Below are positions 15,305 to 24,386 of a stretch of DNA of 26,676 nucleotides, in pieces. Origin of the DNA: an uncultured Nocardiaceae bacterium (GTDB lineage Bacteria > Actinomycetota > Actinomycetes > Mycobacteriales > Mycobacteriaceae). The notes below the pieces were generated by a model. The model ran no database searches. It saw nothing but the letters and a program-made list of their open reading frames with translations, and was not told the origin of the DNA. The first letter of the stretch is position 1. Each line of letters begins with the position of its first letter. The translations under genes and the position numbers were made by a program. The DNA lies in assembly GCA_936936565.1 (NCBI GenBank), contig CAKZIX010000168.1, positions 1-26,676 on the forward strand, given 5' to 3'.

Positions 15305-16002
15305 AACGCAATCATCTCGCAAGCGGATTCGGCGATCGCATCCAGGGAGGCGGAGGCCTCGCAGGCGGCGACGTTGCGCCAGGACCGCCGATGTTCGGTG
15401 CTGGGGCCGAGCACGTCCAGTGCCGCCAGATGGGCTGGCGTGTTGTAACCCTTGTGCACGGCGAATCCGTAGCCGGGATGCTTGGCGTCGAGCTCGATCA
15501 TCATCCGGTCGCGGGTGACCTTGGCGAGAATGCTGGCCGCTGCGATGCAGGCCGCGCTGGCATCGCCGCCGATCACCGGTAACGACGGCACCGCCAGGCC
15601 GGGCACCCGGAAGCCGTCCGAGAGCACATAGCCCGGCGCAACGCCGAGTTTGGCCACCGCGCGCCGCATGCCCTCGATGTTCGCCACGTGCACCCCGATG
15701 GCGTCGATCTCCCAAGCGGGAATGCTGACGACGCTCCACGCCAGGGCGCGACGCTTGATCACCGGGTACAGCTCGTCGCGGGCCTTCTCTGTAAGCTTCT
15801 TCGAATCGTCCAGGCCGGCAAGGGAACTGAGCGAGTTCATCGGCAACACGCAAGCCCCGACGACGAGCGGCCCCGCGCAGCAGCCACGTCCGGCCTCGTC
15901 CACTCCGGCGACCGGTCCGAGGCCGACGCGGATCAGTGCAGACTCCAGCGTCCGCAAGCCGGCGGACTTGCGGATGACGGTGCGTGGCGGCCAGGTTGGC
16001 AT
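15301..16002 (-). CDS. rnhB: Ribonuclease HII
   Basis: RNase HII cuts RNA in RNA-DNA hybrids and removes single ribonucleotides from DNA. The 233-residue protein has GVDEAGRGCCAGPLVVGACV with catalytic Asp35 and Glu36, LDDSKKLTEKAR, LSDG with Asp129, and IGGDASAACIAAASILAKVTRDRMM with Asp165, completing the DEDD set. I chose ATG 16002 because the protein then begins as family members do; a longer frame to 16053 would overlap the lepB 3' end. The gene starts 19 bases after the lepB stop and ends overlapping the DUF2469 start. Confidence 0.96.
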   Translation of the reverse strand: MPTWPPRTVIRKSAGLRTLESALIRVGLGPVAGVDEAGRGCCAGPLVVGACVLPMNSLSSLAGLDDSKKLTEKARDELYPVIKRRALAWSVVSIPAWEIDAIGVHVANIEGMRRAVAKLGVAPGYVLSDGFRVPGLAVPSLPVIGGDASAACIAAASILAKVTRDRMMIELDAKHPGYGFAVHKGYNTPAHLAALDVLGPSTEHRRSWRNVAACEASASLDAIAESACEMIAL

Positions 16003-16021
16003 GGCGAAACGAGCGATGAAT

Positions 16022-16774
16022 CTAGTTTTGCGGGTTCGGCGAACCGATTCCACCCCAGCGGCCGGGCGGGAGCACGATGAATCGCGCCTTGCCGCGGATG
16101 TTCTCGATGGGGATGGTGCCCTGCAGTTCGTCGCCGATGTGGTAGCGCGAGTCGGCCGAGTGCATGCGGTTGTCGCCCATCACCCACACGTTGCCGTCGG
16201 GGACCTTGATTGGGCCGAATTCCGGTCCGAGACAGGGCAGTTGCTGCTTGGCCGCGTCGGCCTCGGGATTGCTGGTGTACGGCTCGTTCAGCAGCTTGCC
16301 GTCGACCTTGACGCCGCCGTCGGAGTTGCGGCATTCGACGGTCTGGCCTCCGGTTGCGATGACGCGCTTGACGAGGTCGTTCTCGTCCGGCGGCACGACC
16401 CCGAAGATCGAGCCCGCGTTCTGCAACGCGCGCACCACCGGATTGTCCGAGCGAATCGACTTGTAGTTGCCGTTCCACGACGGCGGGCCGAGGAACACCA
16501 CGACATCGCCCGGTTCCGGATCACCGAACCGGTAGGTGATCTTGTCGACGACGATACGGTCACCCGTGCAGCCGGCGCAGCCGTGCAGCGTGGTTTCCAT
16601 CGATTCCGACGGGATGAGGTACACCCGGGCGATGAAGGTCTGCAGGACGAAGCTGAGCACCAACGCGACGACGATCAGGATCGGAAGCTCTTGCCAGAAA
16701 GGGCGCTTCTTCTTGTCCTTCTTCGTTTTCGGCTTGCGGTGGCTCGTCGGCTCCGACTCGGGGTGTTCCGTCAC
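16022..16774 (-). CDS. lepB: Type I signal peptidase
   Basis: LepB removes signal peptides from exported proteins at the outer face of the membrane. The 250-residue product begins with a very basic cytoplasmic segment (Lys-rich, residues 13-24), then a single membrane helix at about residues 31-49. The catalytic serine is Ser58 in IPSESM and the general base is Lys136 in DLVKRVIATGG. Box E MGDNRMHSADSR is present near residue 200. Two cysteines close together follow the serine (HGCAGCTGDR), a feature of actinobacterial LepB. The start is GTG at 16774, directly at the predicted transcript start of a leaderless promoter. It is downstream of the rplS terminator, so it is transcribed independently, with rnhB and DUF2469 behind it. 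Confidence 0.96.
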   Translation of the reverse strand: MTEHPESEPTSHRKPKTKKDKKKRPFWQELPILIVVALVLSFVLQTFIARVYLIPSESMETTLHGCAGCTGDRIVVDKITYRFGDPEPGDVVVFLGPPSWNGNYKSIRSDNPVVRALQNAGSIFGVVPPDENDLVKRVIATGGQTVECRNSDGGVKVDGKLLNEPYTSNPEADAAKQQLPCLGPEFGPIKVPDGNVWVMGDNRMHSADSRYHIGDELQGTIPIENIRGKARFIVLPPGRWGGIGSPNPQN

Positions 16775-16780
16775 CGCAAC

Positions 16781-16786
16781 AGGTTA
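16781..16786 (-). promoter_or_regulatory. -10 of a leaderless lepB promoter
   Basis: TAACCT on the minus strand ends six bases before the lepB GTG, so transcription would start on or next to the start codon. It lies just downstream of the rplS terminator hairpin, consistent with an independent transcript. There is no ribosome-binding site, which supports the leaderless reading. Confidence 0.6.
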
Positions 16787-16828
16787 GCCCAGGGCAACCG
16801 GCATGCCCGCGTTACCCGCGCATGCAGA

Positions 16829-16857
16829 AAGGGCACCTCCGACCGGGAGGTGCCCTT
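16829..16857 (-). terminator. rplS intrinsic terminator
   Basis: AAGGGCACCTCC (16829-16840) and GGAGGTGCCCTT (16846-16857) form a perfect 12-bp stem with a five-base loop. On the minus strand the stem is followed by a short T-run (CCCTTTCTGC). It begins 31 bases after the rplS stop and separates rplS from lepB. Confidence 0.85.
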
Positions 16858-16888
16858 CGTCGAACCGAGTCGCCCGCGGCGATTCAGC

Positions 16889-17230
16889 TCAGCGCTTTTC
16901 CTTGATCTTGGCGGCCTTGCCGCGCAGGTCGCGCAGGTAGTACAGCTTGGCGCGACGGACGTCACCGCGGGTGACGACCTCGATGTGGTCGATGTTGGGG
17001 CTGTGCACCGGGAAGGTGCGCTCGACACCGACGCCGAAGGAAACCTTGCGCACGGTGAAGGTCTCGCGGATGCCGCCGCCCTGGCGCCGGATCACGACGC
17101 CCTTGAAGACCTGAACGCGCTCCTTCGAGCCTTCGATGACCTTGACGTGGACGTTCAGCGTGTCGCCGGGGCGGAAGTCGGGCACATCGCTGCGCAGCGA
17201 CTGGGCGTCCAGGGAGTCCAGGGTGTTCAT
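16889..17230 (-). CDS. rplS: 50S ribosomal protein L19
   Basis: L19 sits at the 30S-50S interface and helps form an intersubunit bridge. The 113-residue product has the full family pattern: FRPGDTLNVHVKVIEGSKERVQVFKGVVIRRQGGGIRETFTVRKVSFGVGVERTFPVHSPNIDHIEV and the C-terminal signature RRAKLYYLRDLRGKAAKIKEKR. ATG 17230 follows AAGGAC at 17241-17246. In many bacteria rplS is the last gene of the rpsP-rimM-trmD operon; here, as in mycobacteria, it stands apart and has its own promoter and terminator. Confidence 0.98.
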   Translation of the reverse strand: MNTLDSLDAQSLRSDVPDFRPGDTLNVHVKVIEGSKERVQVFKGVVIRRQGGGIRETFTVRKVSFGVGVERTFPVHSPNIDHIEVVTRGDVRRAKLYYLRDLRGKAAKIKEKR

Positions 17231-17383
17231 TCGGTTTGCCGTCCTTGCGGTTCGCGTGAGCAGAGGAACCTGGTGACGTGGTAAACCAGCGACCGGTTCA
17301 TGCTCCGGATACGAGTGTCGGAAGCCGGGCAGGCGAAATCTGCGTTCCTGCGCCAGGCAACCCGACAATTGTGCCAGACAACC
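17231..17383 (-). promoter_or_regulatory. rplS upstream region with likely promoter
   Basis: On the minus strand CACAAT at 17373-17368 resembles a -10 and would start transcription near 17361, giving an rplS leader of about 130 bases. A CTGGT/ACCAG hairpin near 17270-17290 lies in the leader. No -35 stands out. The membrane-protein gene ends at 17384, so the promoter lies immediately behind it. Confidence 0.35.
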
Positions 17384-18301
17384 TCACCTGGAACGAAATC
17401 GGAGGTTGCGGCCGGCCTGCGCGCCGCCCCGGCGCAGGGGCCGCCTCGCGCGCTGCACGGTGCGGGCCCGCCGGATGCTGGTGGGTGGCGGCGGCGCCGC
17501 GTGCACGGTGCGATCCAGTTGCGCTTCGGCAGCTTGACGAGCGTGCTCGATGTCCGGCTTGCCCGCGATGAGGTCTTGCACGTAGATCTTCGCTTCGACG
17601 ACCGGTCGGCGTAGCCGCCGCTCTCGACTCAGTGCGCGTTCCATCTTGTCGGGGCGGTCGGTGTAGCGCCAGCGCGCCCACGGCGCCCCCGGTCGCGACA
17701 GCCGGACTGCGCCGATCACCAGCAGTGGTGCGAAGAACAGCCCGACGAGCCCGGTCCAGATCTTGCCCTTCAACAGCACCACCGCGGCGAGGGCGAAGTT
17801 GACGACCGCGCCGGCGCCCCACGCCGCTCGCAGCCAGGGATTCGGGTCGGATCGAAAGCCGGTCACGTCGACGGTGGCGAACGGCTGAATGCCCAGTAGC
17901 AGCAGTCCGGTCACCGCGATGGCCACGAAGACGGCGTCGACGGACGTGCGTCCTTCCTCGGTCCAGTAGACGTCTTCGAGGTAGAAGATCAGCGCGAACT
18001 CGTCCAGCACCAGCGCGGATCCGATGCCGAAGATGCCGGCGAGCACCGCGCCGCTGGTCTGGGAGCCGTCGTAGATCGCGATGATGCCGCCACCGGACAC
18101 CAGCATCGCGATGACGCCGAACACCACGTGATGAATGTGGTGCCCGTTCGGTTTGACGTTGCCGGGCCACCACCGGACCTTGGCCCGGATCAGCCGCACG
18201 CTGATCCGGATGCCGACGAATCCGATGATGATTCCCAGGAAGAAGCAGAACAACGGCAGCCGGCCGGGCGCGACGATTTCCTCATCCAGCCAACGCTGCA
18301 T
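17384..18301 (-). CDS. Multi-pass membrane protein with HHxHH motif, function unknown
   Basis: I do not recognise a named family. The 305-residue protein has about six hydrophobic segments (roughly residues 16-34, 57-77, 84-106, 121-141, 157-177, 181-199) and a basic, Arg/Ala/Pro-rich cytoplasmic tail from about 205 to the end. At the start of the second segment lies GHHIHHVVFG (His54, 55, 57, 58), and at the end of the third lies LDEFALIFYLEDVYW with Asp100, Glu101, Glu109 and Asp110. Together these could form a metal site in the membrane, as in some hydroxylase-like or hydrolase-like membrane proteins, but that is inference. ATG 18301 lies six bases after TAGCCT (18313-18308), indicating a leaderless transcript. 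Neighbours are rplS and tex. Confidence 0.85.
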   Translation of the reverse strand: MQRWLDEEIVAPGRLPLFCFFLGIIIGFVGIRISVRLIRAKVRWWPGNVKPNGHHIHHVVFGVIAMLVSGGGIIAIYDGSQTSGAVLAGIFGIGSALVLDEFALIFYLEDVYWTEEGRTSVDAVFVAIAVTGLLLLGIQPFATVDVTGFRSDPNPWLRAAWGAGAVVNFALAAVVLLKGKIWTGLVGLFFAPLLVIGAVRLSRPGAPWARWRYTDRPDKMERALSRERRLRRPVVEAKIYVQDLIAGKPDIEHARQAAEAQLDRTVHAAPPPPTSIRRARTVQRARRPLRRGGAQAGRNLRFRSR

Positions 18302-18307
18302 AGGTCG

Positions 18308-18313
18308 AGGCTA
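18308..18313 (-). promoter_or_regulatory. Likely -10 of a leaderless membrane-protein transcript
   Basis: TAGCCT on the minus strand is followed by six bases and the ATG at 18301. It lies in the 44-bp gap after the tex stop, so the membrane protein need not depend on tex transcription. Confidence 0.5.
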
Positions 18314-18345
18314 ACGCGTCGAGGTGCGACGGTTTTGCAACAGGT

Positions 18346-20661
<2,316 letters not shown>

Positions 20662-20669
20662 GGCGAAGA

Positions 20670-20675
20670 ACACTA
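20670..20675 (-). promoter_or_regulatory. Possible -10 for tex
   Basis: TAGTGT on the minus strand is eight bases from the tex GTG at 20661. The motif overlaps the last codons of the DUF222 gene, so tex could be transcribed both from here and by readthrough. Confidence 0.35.
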
Positions 20676-21383
20676 CCGTCGTCCGGCCGGACAGTTGCTG
20701 CGGCCGCACTCGCATTCGAGGTGCGCTGCAGCGGTGTCCAGGTTGGCCAGCAGAACAATTGCGTCGGCGCGCCGCTGCGCGAGTGTGCGCGGATCGTGTC
20801 CGCAGACCTGCAGGGTCAGCTCGCGCAAGCGCCGGGCGAGAGCCTGGGCACCGGCGGGCGGCAGCAACCCGTCGATCGTGTACATGCCGTCCGTGGCGGG
20901 CCGGATTCGCACATCACGCAGTTCCCGGCGCCGCTCGCGGCGACGGCGGGTGCCGTGCGGATCACGACTGGTGACGACGCGCCGCCCGGTCTCGCGCAGC
21001 CAGCCGACCGCCGACGTGCGCGCCGCCGACACCAGCCGCGACTCGAGCACGCCGACCAGGTCGTCGTCGGCCGAGGCGGTGATGTCGACGATGGCACCGG
21101 CGCGGGCCAGATCGATATCGCCAGCCCGAAACGCCGTGTGCGTCAACGGAAGCCGATCGCGAATCGCGCGGGCGACGGACATCGACTCGCGCACGTCGGC
21201 CTTGGTCATGTGGAGCGCGGTGGCCGCCTCGGCCACCGCGAACTCGACGGGCCAACGGTCGTACATCTCGCCCAGCACCTCGACGATCCCGGACTCGGCT
21301 ACCGCCTTGGCCCGATTGGCCAGCCGCAGCGCCTCGACGAGCCCGGCATCGTCTCGCTTCGCCAGATCACTCGTCTCGAACAT
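20673..21383 (-). CDS. DUF222 (13E12-type) protein, short form without HNH domain
   Basis: The product is 236 residues. It matches the DUF222 domain of the 13E12 repeat family, common in Mycobacteriales: ALRLANRAKAVAESGIVEVLGEMYDRW, FAVAEAATALHMTKADVRESMSVARAIRDRLPLTHTAFRAGDIDLARAGAIVD, and TDGMYTIDGLLPPAGAQALARRL. Full-length members usually have more than 400 residues and end in an HNH nuclease domain; this one stops just before where HNH would begin, with a Cys-rich end CECGRSNCPAGRR that could bind a metal. It is thus truncated or a natural short form. ATG 21383 lies seven bases after TACAGT (21396-21391), suggesting a leaderless transcript. tex starts just beyond its stop. Confidence 0.85.
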   Translation of the reverse strand: MFETSDLAKRDDAGLVEALRLANRAKAVAESGIVEVLGEMYDRWPVEFAVAEAATALHMTKADVRESMSVARAIRDRLPLTHTAFRAGDIDLARAGAIVDITASADDDLVGVLESRLVSAARTSAVGWLRETGRRVVTSRDPHGTRRRRERRRELRDVRIRPATDGMYTIDGLLPPAGAQALARRLRELTLQVCGHDPRTLAQRRADAIVLLANLDTAAAHLECECGRSNCPAGRR

Positions 21384-21390
21384 GTGTTCG

Positions 21391-21396
21391 ACTGTA
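21391..21396 (-). promoter_or_regulatory. Likely -10 of a leaderless DUF222 transcript
   Basis: TACAGT on the minus strand, seven bases before the ATG at 21383. It separates the DUF222 gene from the inverted-repeat element just upstream (21423-21499). Confidence 0.5.
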
Positions 21397-21422
21397 CGCG
21401 GACGGTTCGAACGACACAACCG

Positions 21423-21499
21423 CGGGACTGAGCGCCCACTTCCGGCGCCGAGATGGCCGAAACGGCCCTGCGAACGCCGAAAGTGGACACTCAGTCCCG
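21423..21499. repeat. Inverted-repeat element A (CGGGACTG ends)
   Basis: Left arm 21423-21447 starts CGGGACTGAG and right arm 21475-21499 ends CTCAGTCCCG; they are 25-base inverted copies with three mismatches. All three mismatches are of the type that gives G-U pairs in a minus-strand RNA, so that RNA can form an uninterrupted 25-bp stem, with a second inner stem GGCCGTTTCGGCC. The TGA stop of the gene at 21491-22111 lies inside the right arm. It resembles element B at 22126-22188. Confidence 0.8.
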
Positions 21500-22111
21500 G
21501 GCCTGCGCCGCCGCCACGCCGTCGCCGGAGAGTTCGGCAAATCCGATGCGCCGCCCGGTCGCGGTGAGCAGCAAGGCCGATGTCGGGCCGGCGACCAGCG
21601 GTCCCGCACCCGCCGACCATCCGGAATCCGTTGCCTCGAACCGCAGTCCGGCGAACTTGCGATCCGCGCCGAAGGTGGCCCAGACACGTTCCAGCGATAC
21701 ACGCGCGGCCGCCGCCGGCATCTCGCGCCGCACCCCGAGCGGGACGGCGATGTCCTGGAAATGCACCAGGGTGTCCATCAGGCGATCCACCGGTGTCGTC
21801 CCGATCGCATGCTTGCGCGACGGCGCGATCGCCCGACTTTCGGCGGCAAGCTCGGGAATCGGCTTGGCCGCGTACCGAATTGCGGTGTCGGCGATCAATC
21901 TGTCGACGTTGCCCCGGGCCCGGATCAGCTCGAACACAAGCACCGGAACGGTGAACTTGGTTGCCAGAACGAGGTGGGCGACGACATCGCGCACCCGCCA
22001 GCTCGAACACAACGACGGCGTCTCCCACTGCTCGGCGGTAAGCCCGTCGAGCAGGTCGGCGAGCGCCAGGCGCTCCTGTTCGACGATTGTCCAGATCTCA
22101 TCCGGCTGCAC
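21491..22111 (-). CDS. MDMPI/DinB-fold metal-binding protein (maleylpyruvate isomerase family)
   Basis: The 206-residue protein is of the mycothiol-dependent maleylpyruvate isomerase N-terminal/DinB-like superfamily, a four-helix bundle with a metal site. It opens VQPDEIWTIVEQERLALADLLDGLTAEQWE and continues SLCSSWRVRDVVAHLVLA, giving His46. The other ligands are in MDTLVHFQD: His117, with Asp113 and Asp120 nearby, matching the DxxxHxxD pattern. Members include thiol-dependent transferases that use mycothiol, the actinobacterial thiol; the substrate here is unknown. GTG 22111 is chosen because TACGGT (22123-22118) lies six bases before it; a longer frame to 22252 would run through element B. 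The gene lies exactly between elements A and B. Confidence 0.82.
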   Translation of the reverse strand: MQPDEIWTIVEQERLALADLLDGLTAEQWETPSLCSSWRVRDVVAHLVLATKFTVPVLVFELIRARGNVDRLIADTAIRYAAKPIPELAAESRAIAPSRKHAIGTTPVDRLMDTLVHFQDIAVPLGVRREMPAAAARVSLERVWATFGADRKFAGLRFEATDSGWSAGAGPLVAGPTSALLLTATGRRIGFAELSGDGVAAAQARD

Positions 22112-22117
22112 ACCCCG

Positions 22118-22123
22118 ACCGTA
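22118..22123 (-). promoter_or_regulatory. Likely -10 of a leaderless transcript for the MDMPI-like gene
   Basis: TACGGT on the minus strand, six bases before GTG 22111. It lies immediately inside inverted-repeat element B. Confidence 0.5.
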
Positions 22124-22125
22124 CC

Positions 22126-22188
22126 CGGGACTGAGCGCCCATTCTCGGCTCTCGCCGGGCCGAGGGTGCCTCGCAATCGACAGTCCCG
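22126..22188. repeat. Inverted-repeat element B (CGGGACTG ends)
   Basis: The element starts CGGGACTGAGCGCCCA, the same 16 bases as element A, and ends CAGTCCCG. The outer 8 bases are perfect inverted repeats, and an inner stem forms from CTCGGC/GCCGAG. It is 63 bp against 77 bp for element A. It stands between trmD and the MDMPI-like gene. Confidence 0.75.
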
Positions 22189-22343
22189 CGGGGCACGATT
22201 CGCAACGGAGTCCCTTGGGCGCATGCGCGACGTTCGGCGACCGCCCGGACACCGACTCGGGAATCGCCCGGAAATCGCCTCGAATCCCGTCGGCTGGCCC
22301 TGAATGGGTTCGCCCGCGTACTGCGCGATCGACGGTTTCGCAG
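22189..22343. other. Noncoding gap downstream of trmD
   Basis: Between element B and the trmD stop I see no gene and no strong T-tailed terminator. A CGGGCGATTCCCG-type stem near 22262-22274 (minus strand) is the best candidate for trmD termination; element B may contribute. Confidence 0.4.
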
Positions 22344-23033
22344 CTAAGTGTCGGATTCCGGCCGCAGATCCGGGCGGCGCGCCCGCGTGCGCGTCAGCGA
22401 CTGTTCGCGACGCCACGCCGCAATCTTCGCGTGATCGCCCGACAAGAGCACCGGCGGCACGTCGAGACCGCGCCACGACGCCGGGCGGGTGTACGAGGGG
22501 CCCTCCAAGAGCCCGTCGCTGAACGAATCCTCTTGGTGGGACTGCTGATTGCCGAGGACGCCGGGCAGCAGGCGCACAATGGCCTCGCACATGACGAGGA
22601 CTGCGGCCTCACCGCCGATGAGCACGTAGTCGCCGATCGAGACCTCTTCGACGCGCACGCGCCGCGCGGCGTCGTCGAACACCCGCTGGTCGATGCCTTC
22701 GTAACGACCGCAAGCGAATACGAGGTGCGGCTCGGTGGCCCAACGCTGCGCGGTGGCCTGCGTGAACGGCACTCCGGCGGGTGTCGGCACGACGAGCACG
22801 GCGTCGTCCGGGCACACCTCGTCCAAAGCATCGCCCCAGACAACAGGTTTCATCACCATGCCGGGGCCCCCGCCGTACGGGGCGTCGTCGACGGCCTTGT
22901 GCACGTCGTGCGTCCAGCGGCGCAGATCGTGCACCTCGAGGCTGATCAGATCACGCTCGATTGCCTTGCCCAGCAGGGCTTCTCGCAGCGGAGCGAGGTA
23001 GTCGGGGAAGATGGTGACGACGTCAATCCGCAT
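22344..23033 (-). CDS. trmD: tRNA (guanine37-N1)-methyltransferase
   Basis: TrmD methylates G37 of tRNAs using S-adenosylmethionine, preventing +1 frameshifts. The 229-residue protein has the SPOUT trefoil-knot motifs: MRIDVVTIFPDYLAPL at the N-terminus, DDAPYGGGPGMVMKP near residue 50, FACGRYEGIDQRV near 108-120 and EVSIGDYVLIGGEAAVLVM near 130-148. The C-terminal part has the linker PGVLGNQQSHQEDSFSDGLLEGPSYTRP. Its ATG overlaps the rimM 3' end by 11 bases, so it is translationally coupled in the rpsP-KH-rimM-trmD operon. Confidence 0.98.
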   Translation of the reverse strand: MRIDVVTIFPDYLAPLREALLGKAIERDLISLEVHDLRRWTHDVHKAVDDAPYGGGPGMVMKPVVWGDALDEVCPDDAVLVVPTPAGVPFTQATAQRWATEPHLVFACGRYEGIDQRVFDDAARRVRVEEVSIGDYVLIGGEAAVLVMCEAIVRLLPGVLGNQQSHQEDSFSDGLLEGPSYTRPASWRGLDVPPVLLSGDHAKIAAWRREQSLTRTRARRPDLRPESDT

Positions 23034-23541
23034 CGAGCAGGCCCTCGGGCGGATCGATGACGATGCCGTCCGTGCGGGAGACCGTCGGCACGATCGCGGT
23101 GACGAACGGGATCAGCACATCGCGTCCATCGGGAGTGCGCACCGACAGCAATTCCCCTGCCGCCGAATGCAATACCTCGCGCACCCGGCCCACGGGCGTA
23201 CCGTCGAGCAGGCGCACGGGCAGTTCTTCGAGTTCGTGGTCGTAGAACTCGTCCGGGTCGTCGGAGGGGCCCAGCGCGTCGGAGTCGACCACGAACATGG
23301 TGCCCCGGATCGCGTCTGCCGCAGTGCGATCGGCAATCTCGTGCAGCCGCACCAGCAGCCGCCCGGAGTGCTCGCGCGCGGACTCGACGGTGTACTCGGT
23401 GAGATCGGAGGAGCGCGGCAACCGCCCCGACAAGCGGGCACCGGGTGCGAAGCGCTCCTCCGGAGCGTCCGTTCGGACTTCGACGACGAGCTCACCGTGC
23501 ACGCCGTGCGATTTGGCTACTCGTCCGACGACGAGTTCCAT
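23023..23541 (-). CDS. rimM: 16S rRNA processing protein RimM
   Basis: RimM binds S19 and helps mature the 30S head. The 172-residue protein has the N-terminal RimM beta-barrel (MELVVGRVAKSHGVHGELVVEVRTD) with the family's GxVxxxHGxxGE-like motif, the AADAIRGTMFVVDSDAL hinge, and the C-terminal PRC barrel (EFYDHELEELPVRLLDGTPVGRVREVLHSAAGELLSV ... VLIPFVTAIVPTV). ATG 23541 lies eight bases after the KH-protein stop. The stop overlaps the trmD start. Confidence 0.97.
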   Translation of the reverse strand: MELVVGRVAKSHGVHGELVVEVRTDAPEERFAPGARLSGRLPRSSDLTEYTVESAREHSGRLLVRLHEIADRTAADAIRGTMFVVDSDALGPSDDPDEFYDHELEELPVRLLDGTPVGRVREVLHSAAGELLSVRTPDGRDVLIPFVTAIVPTVSRTDGIVIDPPEGLLDAD

Positions 23542-23549
23542 GGCAGCGC

Positions 23550-23792
23550 CTACTGATCGGTGTCGACGACGTCGACACGGATGCCGCGGCCACCGATCCC
23601 GGTGACCAGCGTGCGCAGCGCGGTGGCGGTGCGACCGCCGCGGCCGATCACCTTGCCCAGATCGTCCGGGTGCACGTGCACCTCGACAGTGCGGCCGCGC
23701 CGACCGGTGATCAGCTGGACGCGCACGTCCTCGGGGTTGGAGACGATGCCGCGAACCAGGTGTTCGACGGCATCGGCGACAACCGCACTCAC
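23550..23792 (-). CDS. khpA: KH-domain RNA-binding protein (KhpA type)
   Basis: This 80-residue single type-II KH protein has the GxxG loop GKVIGRGGRTATALRTLV (GRGG at residues 50-53) preceded by VEVHVHPDDL. KhpA homologues bind many RNAs and, with KhpB, affect cell length in Firmicutes. The gene lies between rpsP and rimM, its usual place in actinobacteria and firmicutes. The GTG start at 23792 overlaps the rpsP stop (GTGA), showing tight coupling. Confidence 0.93.
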   Translation of the reverse strand: MSAVVADAVEHLVRGIVSNPEDVRVQLITGRRGRTVEVHVHPDDLGKVIGRGGRTATALRTLVTGIGGRGIRVDVVDTDQ

Positions 23793-24223
23793 TCGGCGGC
23801 CTCTTCGGCGGCGGGCTCGGCGGCGTCTTCCTTCTTCGACGTCTTCTTCTTCGGCGTGGTGGCCTCGGCAACCGGCTCGTTCTCGGCGGCGGCGAGCGCG
23901 GCGTTGAACAGGTCCAGCTTGGACGGGCGGGCTTCCTTGACCTTCAGCGTGCCCTCGGCACCCTCGAGGCCCTTGAACTTCTGCCAGTCACCGGTGATCT
24001 TGAGCAGGTTCAGCACCGGCTCGGTGGGCTGGGCGCCGACGCTCAGCCAGTACTGGGCGCGCTCGGAATCGATCTCGATGAGCGACGGCTCTTCCTTCGG
24101 GTGGTACTTGCCGATGCTCTCGATGGCGCGGCCGTTACGGCGGGTGCGCGAGTCGGCGATGACGACGCGGTACTGCGGGTTGCGGATCTTGCCGAGCCGC
24201 GTGAGCTTGATCTTGACAGCCAT
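23789..24223 (-). CDS. rpsP: 30S ribosomal protein S16
   Basis: S16 is an early-binding 30S assembly protein. The core spans about 85 residues: MAVKIKLTRLGKIRNPQYRVVIADSRTRRNGRAIESIGKYHPKEEPSLIEIDSERAQYWLSVGAQPTEPVLNLL. The protein then has a long extension, to 144 residues, ending in a Lys- then Ala/Glu-rich tail (PKKKTSKKEDAAEPAAEEAAE), as in other Mycobacteriales. ATG 24223 follows AAAGGAA at 24234-24240. It is the first gene of the rpsP-khpA-rimM-trmD operon. Confidence 0.98.
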   Translation of the reverse strand: MAVKIKLTRLGKIRNPQYRVVIADSRTRRNGRAIESIGKYHPKEEPSLIEIDSERAQYWLSVGAQPTEPVLNLLKITGDWQKFKGLEGAEGTLKVKEARPSKLDLFNAALAAAENEPVAEATTPKKKTSKKEDAAEPAAEEAAE

Positions 24224-24386
24224 GGTGGCCTTGTTCCTTTGCTGAGTGGTCACGGCGCAATTCGGCGGTCCACGTGGCTCGTAGACCCGGTTTTGCGAAG
24301 GGAGATATGTTGTGACCGCCGGCCGGTGCGGAACCGGTGACGGGCGAACAGCGATCCAGTTTACGCCACGGTGTCAGCTGGGCAAA
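24224..24386 (-). promoter_or_regulatory. rpsP operon promoter and leader
   Basis: On the minus strand TTTGCC (24386-24381) and TAAACT (24363-24358) are separated by 17 bases, a good sigma-A-type pair, predicting a start near 24351 and a leader of about 127 bases. The -35 and spacer overlap the last codons of the CPBP protease gene, which ends at 24374. The leader is GC-rich and contains CCGGT/ACCGG-type stems around 24320-24340. Confidence 0.6.

Noticed and set aside
15650..17284. Long plus-strand open frame across rnhB, lepB and rplS
   Set aside because: All three minus-strand genes are clear and complete; no motif in the plus frame.
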